A stretch of DNA of 64,000 bases from Gemmatales bacterium (lineage in GTDB: Bacteria > Planctomycetota > Planctomycetia > Gemmatales > HRBIN36): contig JANXCQ010000002.1 in assembly GCA_025060195.1 (NCBI GenBank), forward strand, positions 1-64,000. The letters are read 5' to 3'. How positions within the stretch are numbered: position 1 is the first letter of the stretch; the number at the start of each line of letters is the position of its first letter. A program made the translations under genes and the position numbers. The notes under the pieces are model-generated. The model saw nothing but the letters and a program-made list of their open reading frames with translations, searched no databases and was not told the origin of the DNA. This document shows, in pieces, positions 56,119 to 64,000 of the stretch.

Positions 56119-57396
56119 ATGGGCCGCAATTTCCTGTGCGCCGCTTTGCTGCCTGTCCTTCTCGTGCCCTTGTTCGCCGCAGACTCACCAACCTTCCCGC
56201 CGCCCGACCAATTGCCAGCCCGCCCCGAGTATCCCGATCCGCTCGTGATGTTCGATGGCACCAAGATCACGAAGCCCGAAGAATGGTTCAGCAAGCGGGT
56301 GCCGGAACTGAAGGCGTTATTCCAATACTACATGTACGGCCAAATTCCGCCGGCGATGCCCGTATCGGCGAAAGAGCTTTATCAGAATCCGCGGGCCTTC
56401 GATGGTCGGGCAACGCTTCGCGAAGTGGCCTTGGAAATTGGTTCCCAGGGAGTCCGCCTTACGGTGCACGTGTTGTTGGCCATTCCCAACCAACGCTCCG
56501 GTCAAGTGCCCGTGTTCGTCGGCATGAACTTTGGCGGGAACCATACGCTCGTGGACGATCCGAACATTCGTCTGCCCACGGCCTGGATGTATCCGAATCG
56601 GCCTGGAGTAGTCAACCATCGTGCCACAGAACAAGGGCGGGGCCGTGAAAAAACCGTCTGGAACCTCGACTTAGCCGTGGCCCGCGGCTACGCCGTAGCG
56701 ACGTTCTATAACGGCGAGATTCAGCCCGACCATCCCGACGCCCAGGAAGGTCTGCTGCGTCAACTTTTCCGGGATCGTCCCCGCTCGCCCACGGACACCG
56801 CCACCATCGCTGCCTGGGCTTGGGGGATTCATCGCGTCGTGGACTACCTGGTCACTGTGCCTGAACTTGACCGCCGACGCATTATTGTCGTCGGCCATTC
56901 CCGATTGGGGAAGACGGCCCTGTTAGCCGCGGCCTTCGACGAACGGCTAGCGCTTGTCATCCCCCACCAAGCCGGCTGCGGTGGGACGGCACCCAGCCGC
57001 GGCAAAATTGGCGAATCCGTTCAGGCGATCAACGACCGCTTCCCCCATTGGTTCAACGGGCATTTCAAACAATTCAACCGCGCCCCGGAAAAGCTACCGT
57101 TTGATCAACACTGCCTGATTGCCCTGTGTGCACCGCGTCCCGTGCTTCTGACTAACGCCGTGGAAGACACCTGGGCCAACCCCGTAGGCCAATTCGAGAT
57201 GCTCGTCGCTGCCGACCCCGTGTACCGCTTGCTCGGCGTCGAAGGTGTGGGGCAACGAAAGATGCCTCCGGTGGGCCAACTCTTAGCCAGTCGCCTCGGC
57301 TATTTCATTCGCCCCGGTAAACATTCCATGACCCGCGAGGACTGGGAAATCTTTCTCGCCTTCGCCGAAAAACACCTGCCAAAAACAGCCGAATGA
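56119..57396 (+). CDS. CE15-like glucuronoyl/acetylxylan esterase
   Basis: A 425-residue exported alpha/beta hydrolase (signal NFLCAALLPVLLVPLFAADS). The nucleophile elbow VVGHSRLGKTALLAAAFDER matches the G-x-S-R-x-G-K motif of CE15 glucuronoyl esterases, with His in place of the usual Cys before the Ser. An oxyanion/arginine site and PHQAGCGGTAPSRG follow; LLTNAVEDTWANPVGQFEML may carry the acid, and YFIRPGKHSMTREDWEIFLA the catalytic His. It probably cleaves ester links in hemicellulose or algal glucuronate polymers. AAGGAG 10 bases upstream sets ATG 56119. It is the last gene of the cytochrome-sulfatase-esterase unit. Confidence 0.83.
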   Translation: MGRNFLCAALLPVLLVPLFAADSPTFPPPDQLPARPEYPDPLVMFDGTKITKPEEWFSKRVPELKALFQYYMYGQIPPAMPVSAKELYQNPRAFDGRATLREVALEIGSQGVRLTVHVLLAIPNQRSGQVPVFVGMNFGGNHTLVDDPNIRLPTAWMYPNRPGVVNHRATEQGRGREKTVWNLDLAVARGYAVATFYNGEIQPDHPDAQEGLLRQLFRDRPRSPTDTATIAAWAWGIHRVVDYLVTVPELDRRRIIVVGHSRLGKTALLAAAFDERLALVIPHQAGCGGTAPSRGKIGESVQAINDRFPHWFNGHFKQFNRAPEKLPFDQHCLIALCAPRPVLLTNAVEDTWANPVGQFEMLVAADPVYRLLGVEGVGQRKMPPVGQLLASRLGYFIRPGKHSMTREDWEIFLAFAEKHLPKTAE

Positions 57397-57497
57397 GATA
57401 ACGCAAGCCTCCTGATCTCGTGGTCAGCATCCTGGTCCATCGCAACCACCAGAAACATCTCGGGCGAGCGAAACGCCACCGGCGGGAAATCGTTGCT

Positions 57498-57983
57498 TTA
57501 CTCAGCTACAGGCGAAACATAATACGCCTGGTTTTTCGCTTCGGTGCCACAAGCGCAGCGCCGCACCATGAGCACCGTGCGCCCTTGATCGCGGTATTCC
57601 ACGTGATCCATGAAGTGGCGCATCAACAAGATACCCCGCCCGCAAGGTCGTTCTAAGTTCTCCTCTGCTGTGGGATCCGGCACCTGGTCGGGATCGAACC
57701 CGTCCCCTTCATCACAGACGCGAATCCATACGCAATCGTCTTGCAGGCCCAGCGCCACGTCCACGAATTTATGCGGCAACAATCGATTGCCATGTTTCAT
57801 CGCGTTCGCCACCGCTTCTTCTAACGCCAAGCGGATGGCAAACATATCCCGCTCGGAAAAACCTTTCTGCCGGAGCAAGTCCATAATTTGCTGCTGCAGC
57901 CCGGGAATTTGGGATAAATCCGACGGTAATCGCCAGGAGATTTGACACAGCGAATGGGCCGCCTCGCTTGACAAGGCTGACAT
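57498..57983 (-). CDS. RsbW-type anti-sigma kinase
   Basis: A 161-residue GHKL ATPase-fold protein of the anti-sigma serine-kinase kind. The N box is RLALEEAVANAMKHGN (Glu55, Asn60), the G1 box CDEGDGFDPDQ (91-97), and the G2 box CGRGILLMRHFMD (114-126). No transmitter or receiver domain is fused. Such proteins hold a sigma factor or other partner and are released when an unphosphorylated STAS antagonist binds. A STAS gene lies 66 bases upstream on the same strand, making a likely pair. The tail has an extra RRCACGTEAKNQ segment. The controlled sigma factor is not evident; the one at 49383 is a candidate by distance only. Confidence 0.87.
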   Translation of the reverse strand: MSALSSEAAHSLCQISWRLPSDLSQIPGLQQQIMDLLRQKGFSERDMFAIRLALEEAVANAMKHGNRLLPHKFVDVALGLQDDCVWIRVCDEGDGFDPDQVPDPTAEENLERPCGRGILLMRHFMDHVEYRDQGRTVLMVRRCACGTEAKNQAYYVSPVAE

Positions 57984-58049
57984 ATCAGACTACTCCCCTA
58001 GCACTTGCTGCCCTATCCTCAGATAGGATAACTTTAGATCCGTCCCCTG

Positions 58050-58421
58050 TTAAAAAGATTGTAAGGCTTCCTGCTCGTCGCGGTAAATGTTGAACAGACG
58101 TTTCAGACCGGTGATTACAAAAATATCGAAGATTTCCTTGTGGGCAATATTGCACAAAGCCAACCGTCCGCCTGCTTGTTGCACCTTCTTATTGAGCGTG
58201 ACCAGTTTACCCAGGAAAGCGCTGGTCATGTACTCGACGCGGCTGAAGTCTAAAAGGAGATTTTTGCGTCCATGGTTGTCCACCAGACTGAACAACTGCT
58301 CGCCGATCACCTGCACGTTCGCTTCGTCGAGAATTTTGCTATCAGTGAACCGCACAAAAGTGACATCGCCGATGTCTTCGACTTCGAGCCGCCGACGTTT
58401 CGGTGCCGCTCCCGCCGACAT
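58050..58421 (-). CDS. STAS anti-sigma antagonist (RsbV-type)
   Basis: A 123-residue single-domain STAS protein. The fold is read from VTFVRFTDSKILDEANVQVI, NLLLDFSRVEYMTSAFLGKL and FDIFVITGLKRLFNIYRDEQ. Ser67 in MTSAFLG aligns with the phosphorylated Ser56 of RsbV, though the usual Asp before it is Thr. When dephosphorylated it should bind the RsbW-type kinase encoded just downstream and free that kinase's partner. No PP2C phosphatase is nearby. GGGGAGGAG 6-7 bases upstream selects ATG 58421 and rejects the longer frame from 58583. The gene lies 225 bases downstream of the BrxL gene on the same strand. Confidence 0.9.
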   Translation of the reverse strand: MSAGAAPKRRRLEVEDIGDVTFVRFTDSKILDEANVQVIGEQLFSLVDNHGRKNLLLDFSRVEYMTSAFLGKLVTLNKKVQQAGGRLALCNIAHKEIFDIFVITGLKRLFNIYRDEQEALQSF

Positions 58422-58645
58422 GTGTTTCTCCTCCCCAGCCGTTGTACTACAATGGAAATTAATCCCATGAGACCTGCTGCCCAATGAGTATGCTACCTTG
58501 TGTATCCCCAGCCCCACCCAACCGAGTCGAGTCGCGTCACAGCGCCCCAGACCGCTCCGAAGCGCTCTTTGCCGAGATGTCAAGCCTTCGTTCCCGTGCT
58601 ATCATCGGTACCCTGGTGTTTATACTAAATGTTTTCCATCGAGCG

Positions 58646-60748
58646 TCAACGGAGTGACTCGATGGGTGTCTCGGTGCGGTCGGTGGATTTTTCCCTTTCT
58701 AAAGCTAAGTCCACGGCTTCAAAAATGCTACGGACAGGAAGAATTTCAGCGCGGCTGAGTAATTCCTGGGGCAGGTCTTTCAATTCAGCAGCGTTCTCGG
58801 CTGGGAGGAGGATGAGTTTGCGCCCTGCATCTACGGCGGCGCGCACCTTATGGGCTACGCCATCCACACCGAGCACCTCGCCGTGTAAGCTCACTTCACC
58901 CGTCACCGCGACCCCTGGTTTGACCGGTCGGCGGGTCAATGCCGAGATGATACCCAGCACAAAAGCCAGTCCCGCTGATGGTCCTTCGCGCGGTTGGGCA
59001 ATACGAACCAGGTGTACGATGACCCGCGCCTGGCGAAACTTGCCTGGCTCGATTCCCAACTGTGATAGATTGGCTTTGATCACGTGGTAGGCGGTACGCA
59101 CCGAGTCCCGCAGCACGTCGCCGTGCAGCCCGGTGATTTCTAAGCCCGCACTGTCACTGGCGTTAGCCGACACCTGCACCACCACTAAGTCTCCGCCATG
59201 AATGTTCCCCTTGCTATCCCGCCGTACCGCCAAACCGGTGATCGCCCCGACCACCGCTTCGTGGTTGAGCCGGTCTTCCGTGGGGACGACTTCCTCAGAG
59301 CCGCGCAGATCGTGCGCTTGGTGCGCCGTCAGGCCCGGATAGCCGATGAGCCGCGGGCGAAACTCTCCGGGCGCCAAGATGCGGAGTTGCTCATGCACGC
59401 GCTGGCGTAATTCCGAGGCCAGCGCGACGACTTCCCTCAGTTCGTCCTCGGTGAAGCGACCATCAGGATAAAGCAGCTTGAGTAATCCGGAGGCGAGGCG
59501 TTCCACGGCGACGCGGTCGCGCTGGGTGATACCCGGCGTCCAACCTAGTTGCCGCACATATGGGCGAAAATCCTCTTCCCTCAGTTGTACTAGCATCTCG
59601 CCGAAATAATCGGTCACGAAGCCGACACCCTGGGCCAACGACTGCGGCGTCAGTTTAGGAATCTCCCAACCAGGCAGGTAACCGTGAATCCGATCGAGAA
59701 ACGCGGTATCAATCAATTCCTCGGGCAGCGGTTCAAACAGATGAGCATAACGACTGGAAGGCTTCCCATCACTGACATCCAAGTTGCCACACAGCACGAT
59801 GCTGGCATCGGAAGTAAAAGATTGATCCCCCCGACTATATTGCCCGCTTTCCATGTAATCTTTGAGCATGGAAATGGTGGTCTCGGATTCCTCGAAGGTG
59901 GTGTTGGCGATCTCGTCGAACACGACTACTTTGCGTGTGCCCAAAATGCCCATGCTGCGGCGCGTCAGGTTGTAAAACAGATTCGCCGGCGTACTCCGCC
60001 CGCCCGATACGGTAAAGACGCGAGGTGAAAGATTGCGCAGCAGGAACGTCTTGCCTGTCTGTCGCGGTCCCAGTTCGATCAGATTCACGTTGCGCTCCAC
60101 CAGGGGAATCAGGCGACATAGGAGCAGGAAACGAGTGCGTCGTTCAGGAAACGCCTGGGGATGATAGCCGCAGCTGGTCAGCAACAACTCGATCCATTCG
60201 TCCGTGGTGAAATGACGGCGACCTTCCACGTAAGGCCGACGATCATGCACTTGTACCTGGAACGGATAGAAGGCCACTAGGTGATTCGGCGCATCCTGGT
60301 CTTGTTCGGGGCGGTATTCAATCGTAGCCGTTCCCCACATGCCTCCCAAAAGCAACCCGGGATGTTCATGGAGCAAATTTTCGGGCACGTTGACTTTGGT
60401 ATCGCCCAAGGCTTGAACTGTGGCCCAACGTTGGCCATTCCGCAAATTCACCCGCACCTCGATAAAGTCGAGTAACACGATACGTCGTTGCCGCAATAGC
60501 TCGTGTTTCAGCCATTCCCGGCGATGGGCCTCGGGAAGGTGGTCGCGCAACTTGTCCTGAATCTTTTTCAGGTCTTCCTGCCACGTTTGGGGCTTAACGT
60601 ACTTGGCGATGATAAATTCGGTGACATATCGGGGCAAGCGTTGAAACGAGGCTCGCTCTGCCAGCGATTTCAACACTACCCGCTCGCCGTAAACTTGCCG
60701 CGCTTTCTCGTCCAAGGGAGTTAGAGGAAACTCGTCATAAAGTGCCAT
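58646..60748 (-). CDS. brxL: Orphan BrxL-family Lon-like ATPase/protease
   Basis: A 700-residue protein of the BrxL (COG4930) family. Residues 1-180 match the BrxL N-terminal part (LPRYVTEFIIAKYVKPQ). The AAA domain has Walker A GPRQTGKT (227-234), Walker B VVVFDE (274-279) and SIVLCGNLDV as sensor-like segment. The Lon-type protease domain starts near 495, with Ser591 (REGPSAGLAFVLG) and Lys634 (VDGVAHKVRAA) as the catalytic dyad. In BREX defence BrxL works with BrxC, PglX, PglZ, BrxA and BrxB; none is here, so this copy probably does protein or DNA remodelling of another kind. GGAGG 6 bases upstream fixes ATG 60748. It follows the HhH-TerB gene by 67 bases. Confidence 0.88.
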   Translation of the reverse strand: MALYDEFPLTPLDEKARQVYGERVVLKSLAERASFQRLPRYVTEFIIAKYVKPQTWQEDLKKIQDKLRDHLPEAHRREWLKHELLRQRRIVLLDFIEVRVNLRNGQRWATVQALGDTKVNVPENLLHEHPGLLLGGMWGTATIEYRPEQDQDAPNHLVAFYPFQVQVHDRRPYVEGRRHFTTDEWIELLLTSCGYHPQAFPERRTRFLLLCRLIPLVERNVNLIELGPRQTGKTFLLRNLSPRVFTVSGGRSTPANLFYNLTRRSMGILGTRKVVVFDEIANTTFEESETTISMLKDYMESGQYSRGDQSFTSDASIVLCGNLDVSDGKPSSRYAHLFEPLPEELIDTAFLDRIHGYLPGWEIPKLTPQSLAQGVGFVTDYFGEMLVQLREEDFRPYVRQLGWTPGITQRDRVAVERLASGLLKLLYPDGRFTEDELREVVALASELRQRVHEQLRILAPGEFRPRLIGYPGLTAHQAHDLRGSEEVVPTEDRLNHEAVVGAITGLAVRRDSKGNIHGGDLVVVQVSANASDSAGLEITGLHGDVLRDSVRTAYHVIKANLSQLGIEPGKFRQARVIVHLVRIAQPREGPSAGLAFVLGIISALTRRPVKPGVAVTGEVSLHGEVLGVDGVAHKVRAAVDAGRKLILLPAENAAELKDLPQELLSRAEILPVRSIFEAVDLALEREKSTDRTETPIESLR

Positions 60749-60815
60749 CGTATGCCTCCGCCATCGAAGGACTTCAGCACTTTCCCTTTAATCAACGGCG
60801 CTCGGCCCGCAATGG

Positions 60816-62444
60816 TTACATTCCGAGAATCAGGTCCAAGCCACGATTCTCTCGGCTGATATCTGCTTGAGGGGGTAGAGGCTCGTCGAGATAGCGCTCT
60901 GGGTCTTCGACGGCTGCCTGGCGTAAGAGCAGCACCGCCGCCTGGCGGATCTGCACCCGTTTGCGCTCCGCTAAGGCGACGAATTCTGGCCCCTTCACTC
61001 TCTCCTTCTCCGGATCATACAGTTGCAAAAAGCTCTCGTATTGTTGCCGAATCTGTTGGGGTGAGACCAAGCCCTGGGAAGATAAGCCTAACAACTGCCG
61101 CGCGTGTTCCAAGGTTAGCGGCGTATCTTGGTTTTCGAGCGCGCGACTAGCAGTTTCTGCGCCTCCCGTGGCCAGCTGCGGCTTCCCATCTGGCGGAGCC
61201 GACGTTGTTCCCCCGATGTGCGACTCTTCCTCGAAGCGCTCAGGCAGCGGTAGTCGAAGGATCTGCGCTATCCGTTGACACAACTCCCGCTTACGCGGAT
61301 TCGTAGGCTGGGCAAGGCCCAGTAACTCAAGCCAAGCAGGCCAAGCTGTACGCCACCGTGGGTCGCTCGCAGTTTGCTGCAGCAGAGGCAAAACGTCGTC
61401 GAAGCTCAAGCTGGCGTTTTCGTAGGAGGCACATAACAGGCGCACTCGGTTGGCTAAGTTGGTATCCCGGGCGAATTCGCGCTGACAGTAGGATTTAATC
61501 CAGTCGCGCTCCTGTGGGTGCAATCGGCCATCGGCTCGCGCTAACAAGTAGAGAATACGAATCTCCAACTCCACTAAGTCCGGAGTGCTCCCGGGCTTGG
61601 GTGCCGGGCTAGCGTGCCGCGCATCGGCCGGCCTAATCCTTCCAGGCTCAGACCTGGATGGTTCTTGATTCACGGGCACCGGACGGCGTGTATCTTGAGG
61701 TAACGGGCCCCTTTGCTCTTCTTTCGGCACACAGATTCTCCGCTCGCGTTCCACTAGGTAGGATTCAACGTCCAGAAGGGGATGGCTGAGCACCTGGTCT
61801 GGCAACGCAGTCGGCTGCCTACGCCACCACCGCTGGGCTAACGCCCAGAAACTCGCCTGACGCGCGTATTGCCGGCGCAGTTTGTTCAACTCTCTCAGCG
61901 ATTCGGACAAAATCTCGAGCCGGGCCTCGATATGCTCCACTTCCCGTTGGTAATGCGCTTCCTGCAAGGCATACTTACCCCGCAGGTGCTCCGGCAATTC
62001 CTCGGGGTGCTGCCAGAAACGCCGCTGCGCTTCGTCGTAGAGCTGCGCGATGGCTGCTTGGACTAAACCCATGCGGCTGCGTAATGCGGCAGGTAACTGG
62101 TCGCGTGCTCGGTAAACTGCCGCCAGGTCCTGCAAGCCCGCCTGCCGCAACTGCTCGACTGTTTTCGGTCCAATGCCGGGAAAGCGATCCAGCATCTGTA
62201 CGTTGCAACCTGCGAGCTGCCACTCTGCCGCCTTGCTGCACAGTTGGGTAATCGTGGCCTGCCAGCGTTGCTTGGCCTGTTCTAATCGCTCCATCTCGGC
62301 TTGGCGAAGCGCCTGGAACTGCTTTTGGGCGCGAACGACCCGGCGATGCCACCGGCCCTCCGGCGACCAGGCATAAACGCCATACGCAACCGCCACGAGC
62401 ACCAAGGTGATGATAAGCAAGGTGACGAACCCCAACATCGGCAT
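60816..62444 (-). CDS. Membrane HhH-TerB-J-like protein (DjlA-like)
   Basis: About 542 residues. One membrane helix at the N-terminus (MLGFVTLLIITLVLVAVAYG), then a coiled coil, a helix-hairpin-helix near 86-110 (LDRFPGIGPKTVEQLRQAGL), more coiled coil (165-200), a polar Pro-rich linker, a TerB-like domain at about 289-360 (LEIRILYLLARADGRLHPQE) and a J-domain-like end at 446-508 (HARQLLGLSSQGLVSPQQIR, then GPEFVALAERKRVQIRQAAV). The order TM-TerB-J is that of DjlA, but the HPD motif is YDP (residues 476-478), so normal DnaK stimulation is unlikely. The start is inferred from the membrane helix; no strong ribosome site is seen. It lies upstream of BrxL, same strand. Confidence 0.75.
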   Translation of the reverse strand: MPMLGFVTLLIITLVLVAVAYGVYAWSPEGRWHRRVVRAQKQFQALRQAEMERLEQAKQRWQATITQLCSKAAEWQLAGCNVQMLDRFPGIGPKTVEQLRQAGLQDLAAVYRARDQLPAALRSRMGLVQAAIAQLYDEAQRRFWQHPEELPEHLRGKYALQEAHYQREVEHIEARLEILSESLRELNKLRRQYARQASFWALAQRWWRRQPTALPDQVLSHPLLDVESYLVERERRICVPKEEQRGPLPQDTRRPVPVNQEPSRSEPGRIRPADARHASPAPKPGSTPDLVELEIRILYLLARADGRLHPQERDWIKSYCQREFARDTNLANRVRLLCASYENASLSFDDVLPLLQQTASDPRWRTAWPAWLELLGLAQPTNPRKRELCQRIAQILRLPLPERFEEESHIGGTTSAPPDGKPQLATGGAETASRALENQDTPLTLEHARQLLGLSSQGLVSPQQIRQQYESFLQLYDPEKERVKGPEFVALAERKRVQIRQAAVLLLRQAAVEDPERYLDEPLPPQADISRENRGLDLILGM

Positions 62445-62652
62445 CCACTTTACAAGTTGCTTCGCGTGTAGGAAACATCTTCCGTACAAATTGTCGGCCC
62501 ATGAAAGCTGCTCGTCAAGCGTTGCACGGATTCGCCGTTGCGTCTTCCGTAAGCTCGCGGTATCATGGCGAGGCCAACCTTGCGACCTGGCCCGTGCCAG
62601 CCAACCCACTCCATCGGTTCCTGGTCGGCTTAGTACAAACAAGGAGGGAGCT

Positions 62653-63705
62653 GTGGCAGTACAGGTCGGTGAGATCGCGGCATGGATCCAAGGGCGGGTG
62701 ATCGGCGACCCGCACCGTGTCATCAAAGCCGCACGCACCTTATCAGACGCGGGCCCGGATGATGTAACTTTCCTGGACAACGAACGCGTTCTCAAGCCCG
62801 CCATGCGCCTGCAAGCTGCGGCGATCTTGACCCGACCCGGCCTACTGTCCGCCAACGGCAACGCTAGCAAATTCTCCGCAGATCTGACCAACATCACCAT
62901 CATCGAAACTGCCGATCCCTTGGCCGCCTTCGTGCAAGTTTACCAACGGCTACACGGACTGCCGCCCGCGCCGCGGCAAGGGATCGATCCGCGTGCTGTG
63001 ATTCATCCCACGGTGCGTCTGGGTCGAGACGTCGAAATCGGCCCGGGGGCGTTCATCGGCGAAGGTACGGTTCTGGGCGCGCGTTGCCGCATTTATCCCG
63101 GCGTGGTCATCGGTCGGTTCTGTACTTTGGGCGACGACGTGACACTCTATCCCAATGTTGTCATTTACGACGGCTGCACCCTGGGCCACCGGGTCACGGT
63201 GCATGCTAACTCGGTCATCGGCGCAGACGGTTTCGGTTACCGCCAACAAAACGGCCGACATGAAAAAATTCCCCAACTGGGCGGCGTCGTCATCGAAGAC
63301 GACGTGGAAATCGGCGCCTGCACGACCATTGACCGCGGCACGTTTCAACCGACTCGCATCGGCGCGGGGACGAAAATAGATAACCTGGTGCAAATCGCCC
63401 ATAATTGCCGCATCGGTCGCCACAATTTGCTTGTCGGTCAAGTGGGCTTGGCCGGTTCCGTAACCACTGGGGACTACGTCGTCCTCGCCGGGCAAGTGGC
63501 AGTGCGCGACCACTGCACCATCGGCGACGGCGTCGTCGCAGGAGCGCGAGCCGGCATCATCGAAGACATCCCCGCAGGCCAACGTGTGCTCGGCGAACCT
63601 GCGATGCCCGAGCGAGAATATAAGCGGCTGGTATTGTTGTTCATGAAACTACCCGAAATGCGACAACAACTCGAACAGATTCGCAAACATCTGGGCCTGG
63701 CATGA
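62653..63705 (+). CDS. lpxD: UDP-3-O-acylglucosamine N-acyltransferase
   Basis: A 350-residue LpxD adding the second acyl chain in lipid A synthesis. A uridine-binding N-terminal domain (AVQVGEIAAWIQGRVIGDPH, ARTLSDAGPDDVTFLDNER) is followed by a left-handed hexapeptide beta-helix (e.g. VIHPTVRLGRDVEIGPGAF). NSVIGADGFGYRQQNGRHEK and IDNLVQIAHNCRIGRHNLLV (catalytic His) are family marks; the C-terminal helix is LPEMRQQLEQIRKHLGL. The start is GTG 62653, with AAGGAGG about 6 bases upstream. The stop overlaps the lpxI start (ATGA). It shows that this organism makes lipopolysaccharide. Divergent from the HhH-TerB gene. Confidence 0.95.
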   Translation: MAVQVGEIAAWIQGRVIGDPHRVIKAARTLSDAGPDDVTFLDNERVLKPAMRLQAAAILTRPGLLSANGNASKFSADLTNITIIETADPLAAFVQVYQRLHGLPPAPRQGIDPRAVIHPTVRLGRDVEIGPGAFIGEGTVLGARCRIYPGVVIGRFCTLGDDVTLYPNVVIYDGCTLGHRVTVHANSVIGADGFGYRQQNGRHEKIPQLGGVVIEDDVEIGACTTIDRGTFQPTRIGAGTKIDNLVQIAHNCRIGRHNLLVGQVGLAGSVTTGDYVVLAGQVAVRDHCTIGDGVVAGARAGIIEDIPAGQRVLGEPAMPEREYKRLVLLFMKLPEMRQQLEQIRKHLGLA

Positions 63706-64000
63706 ACGCTCCGTCGCCCGCACCTGGTTCTGCTAGTACTGCTCCGGCCCTGCCTAGGCACCTGGCTGACCCTCAGGAACCGATTGGTCTGTTAGCTGGA
63801 GCAGGCCGCCTGCCCGTGCTCATCGCCGCGTCCCTGCAGCAACGCGGTCATCGGGTGGTTTGTGTCGCCATCCGCGATGAAGCCGACCCCGACCTGGAGC
63901 GGTACTGCGGGCAATTCCACTGGACGGGCCTGACAAAGCTCGGCCACATGATTCGCTGCTTTCAACGGGCCGGAGTCCGCCGCATTATTCTGGCGGGTAA
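63702..64000 (+). CDS. lpxI: UDP-2,3-diacylglucosamine pyrophosphatase LpxI, 5' part
   Basis: The first 99 residues of an LpxI (DUF1009) protein, cut by the window edge. After a Pro/Ala-rich N-terminal tail come PIGLLAGAGRLPVLIAASLQ, RGHRVVCVAIRDEADPDLER and TGLTKLGHMIRCFQRAGVRR, then IILAG, all characteristic of LpxI, the step in lipid A synthesis that gives lipid X (2,3-diacylglucosamine 1-phosphate). Its ATG overlaps the lpxD stop by 4 bases, so the two are co-translated. LpxI replaces LpxH in many lineages, planctomycetes among them. Confidence 0.9.
   Translation, partial: MNAPSPAPGSASTAPALPRHLADPQEPIGLLAGAGRLPVLIAASLQQRGHRVVCVAIRDEADPDLERYCGQFHWTGLTKLGHMIRCFQRAGVRRIILAG

Noticed and set aside
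58578-58583. Perfect TTGACA on the minus strand upstream of the STAS gene
   Set aside because: No -10-like hexamer occurs at 16-18 bases spacing, so a sigma-70 promoter was not called.
58646-60748. Complete BREX defence island
   Set aside because: Only the BrxL-type gene is present; flanking genes are a switch pair, a membrane protein and lipid A genes. The methylase at 1-685 is DUF1156-type and 58 kb away.

Overview
The window reads as a chromosomal segment of a planctomycete, most likely from the Gemmatales or a thermophilic relative (inference). The lineage markers are a cysteine-rich YTV-repeat exported protein, a PVC-type propeller/HEAT/cytochrome c protein, a tricorn-like protease, two formylglycine sulfatases, futalosine-pathway menaquinone genes, and the lipid A genes lpxD-lpxI, which imply a Gram-negative envelope. 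Most genes have a clear AGGAG-type ribosome binding site, which decided most starts. GC content is uneven: about 60% in many housekeeping genes but nearer 45-50% in stretches around 10-13 kb and 25-30 kb.

Layout. 1-4.6 kb: the 5' part of a DUF1156 DNA methylase running off the left edge, about 1 kb of non-coding DNA with short degenerate repeats, and a large membrane-protein gene decayed by five in-frame stops and a frameshift. 4.7-13 kb: AIM24-family protein, tricorn-like protease, RraA-like protein, exported thioredoxin-fold protein, and an ATP-grasp enzyme. 13-15.2 kb: the YTV protein, followed by about 2 kb of nearly gene-free DNA with one 67-residue gene. 17-25 kb: divergent pgi and apgM (glycolysis), a phosphoesterase, a small helical protein, a DCC protein/hypothetical/mobA operon, and a HEAT-repeat protein. 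25.5-31.3 kb: a secreted GH42-like protein, sulfatase, a small charged protein and a membrane protein. 31.5-37 kb: aminotransferase, ornithine-cyclodeaminase family, rsmA, rsgA and a TIM-barrel isomerase, all on the + strand. 37-41 kb: mqnA-mqnC, an exported trypsin-like protease, and tRNA-Lys(CTT). 41-48.6 kb: a secreted planctomycete protein, the nagA-nadD-MBL-LarA-like operon, and guaA. 49-51 kb: a sigma-70 factor with extra N-terminal DNA-binding modules. 51-57.4 kb: cytochrome/HEAT protein, sulfatase and CE15-like esterase in one operon. 57.5-62.4 kb: anti-sigma kinase, STAS antagonist, an orphan BrxL (Lon-like) AAA protease, and a membrane HhH-TerB-J-like protein. 62.6-64 kb: lpxD and the start of lpxI.

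The most unusual locus is 57.5-62.4 kb: a BrxL-family ATPase/protease without any other BREX gene, beside a DjlA-like co-chaperone whose HPD motif is lost and an RsbW/RsbV-type switch. Other points of note are the modular sigma factor with a structured leader, the decaying membrane gene with its apparently mutated start codon, a methanopterin-type ATP-grasp gene, and recurring intergenic elements built on TAATCTGCG. No CRISPR array, complete insertion sequence, prophage or rRNA operon was seen.
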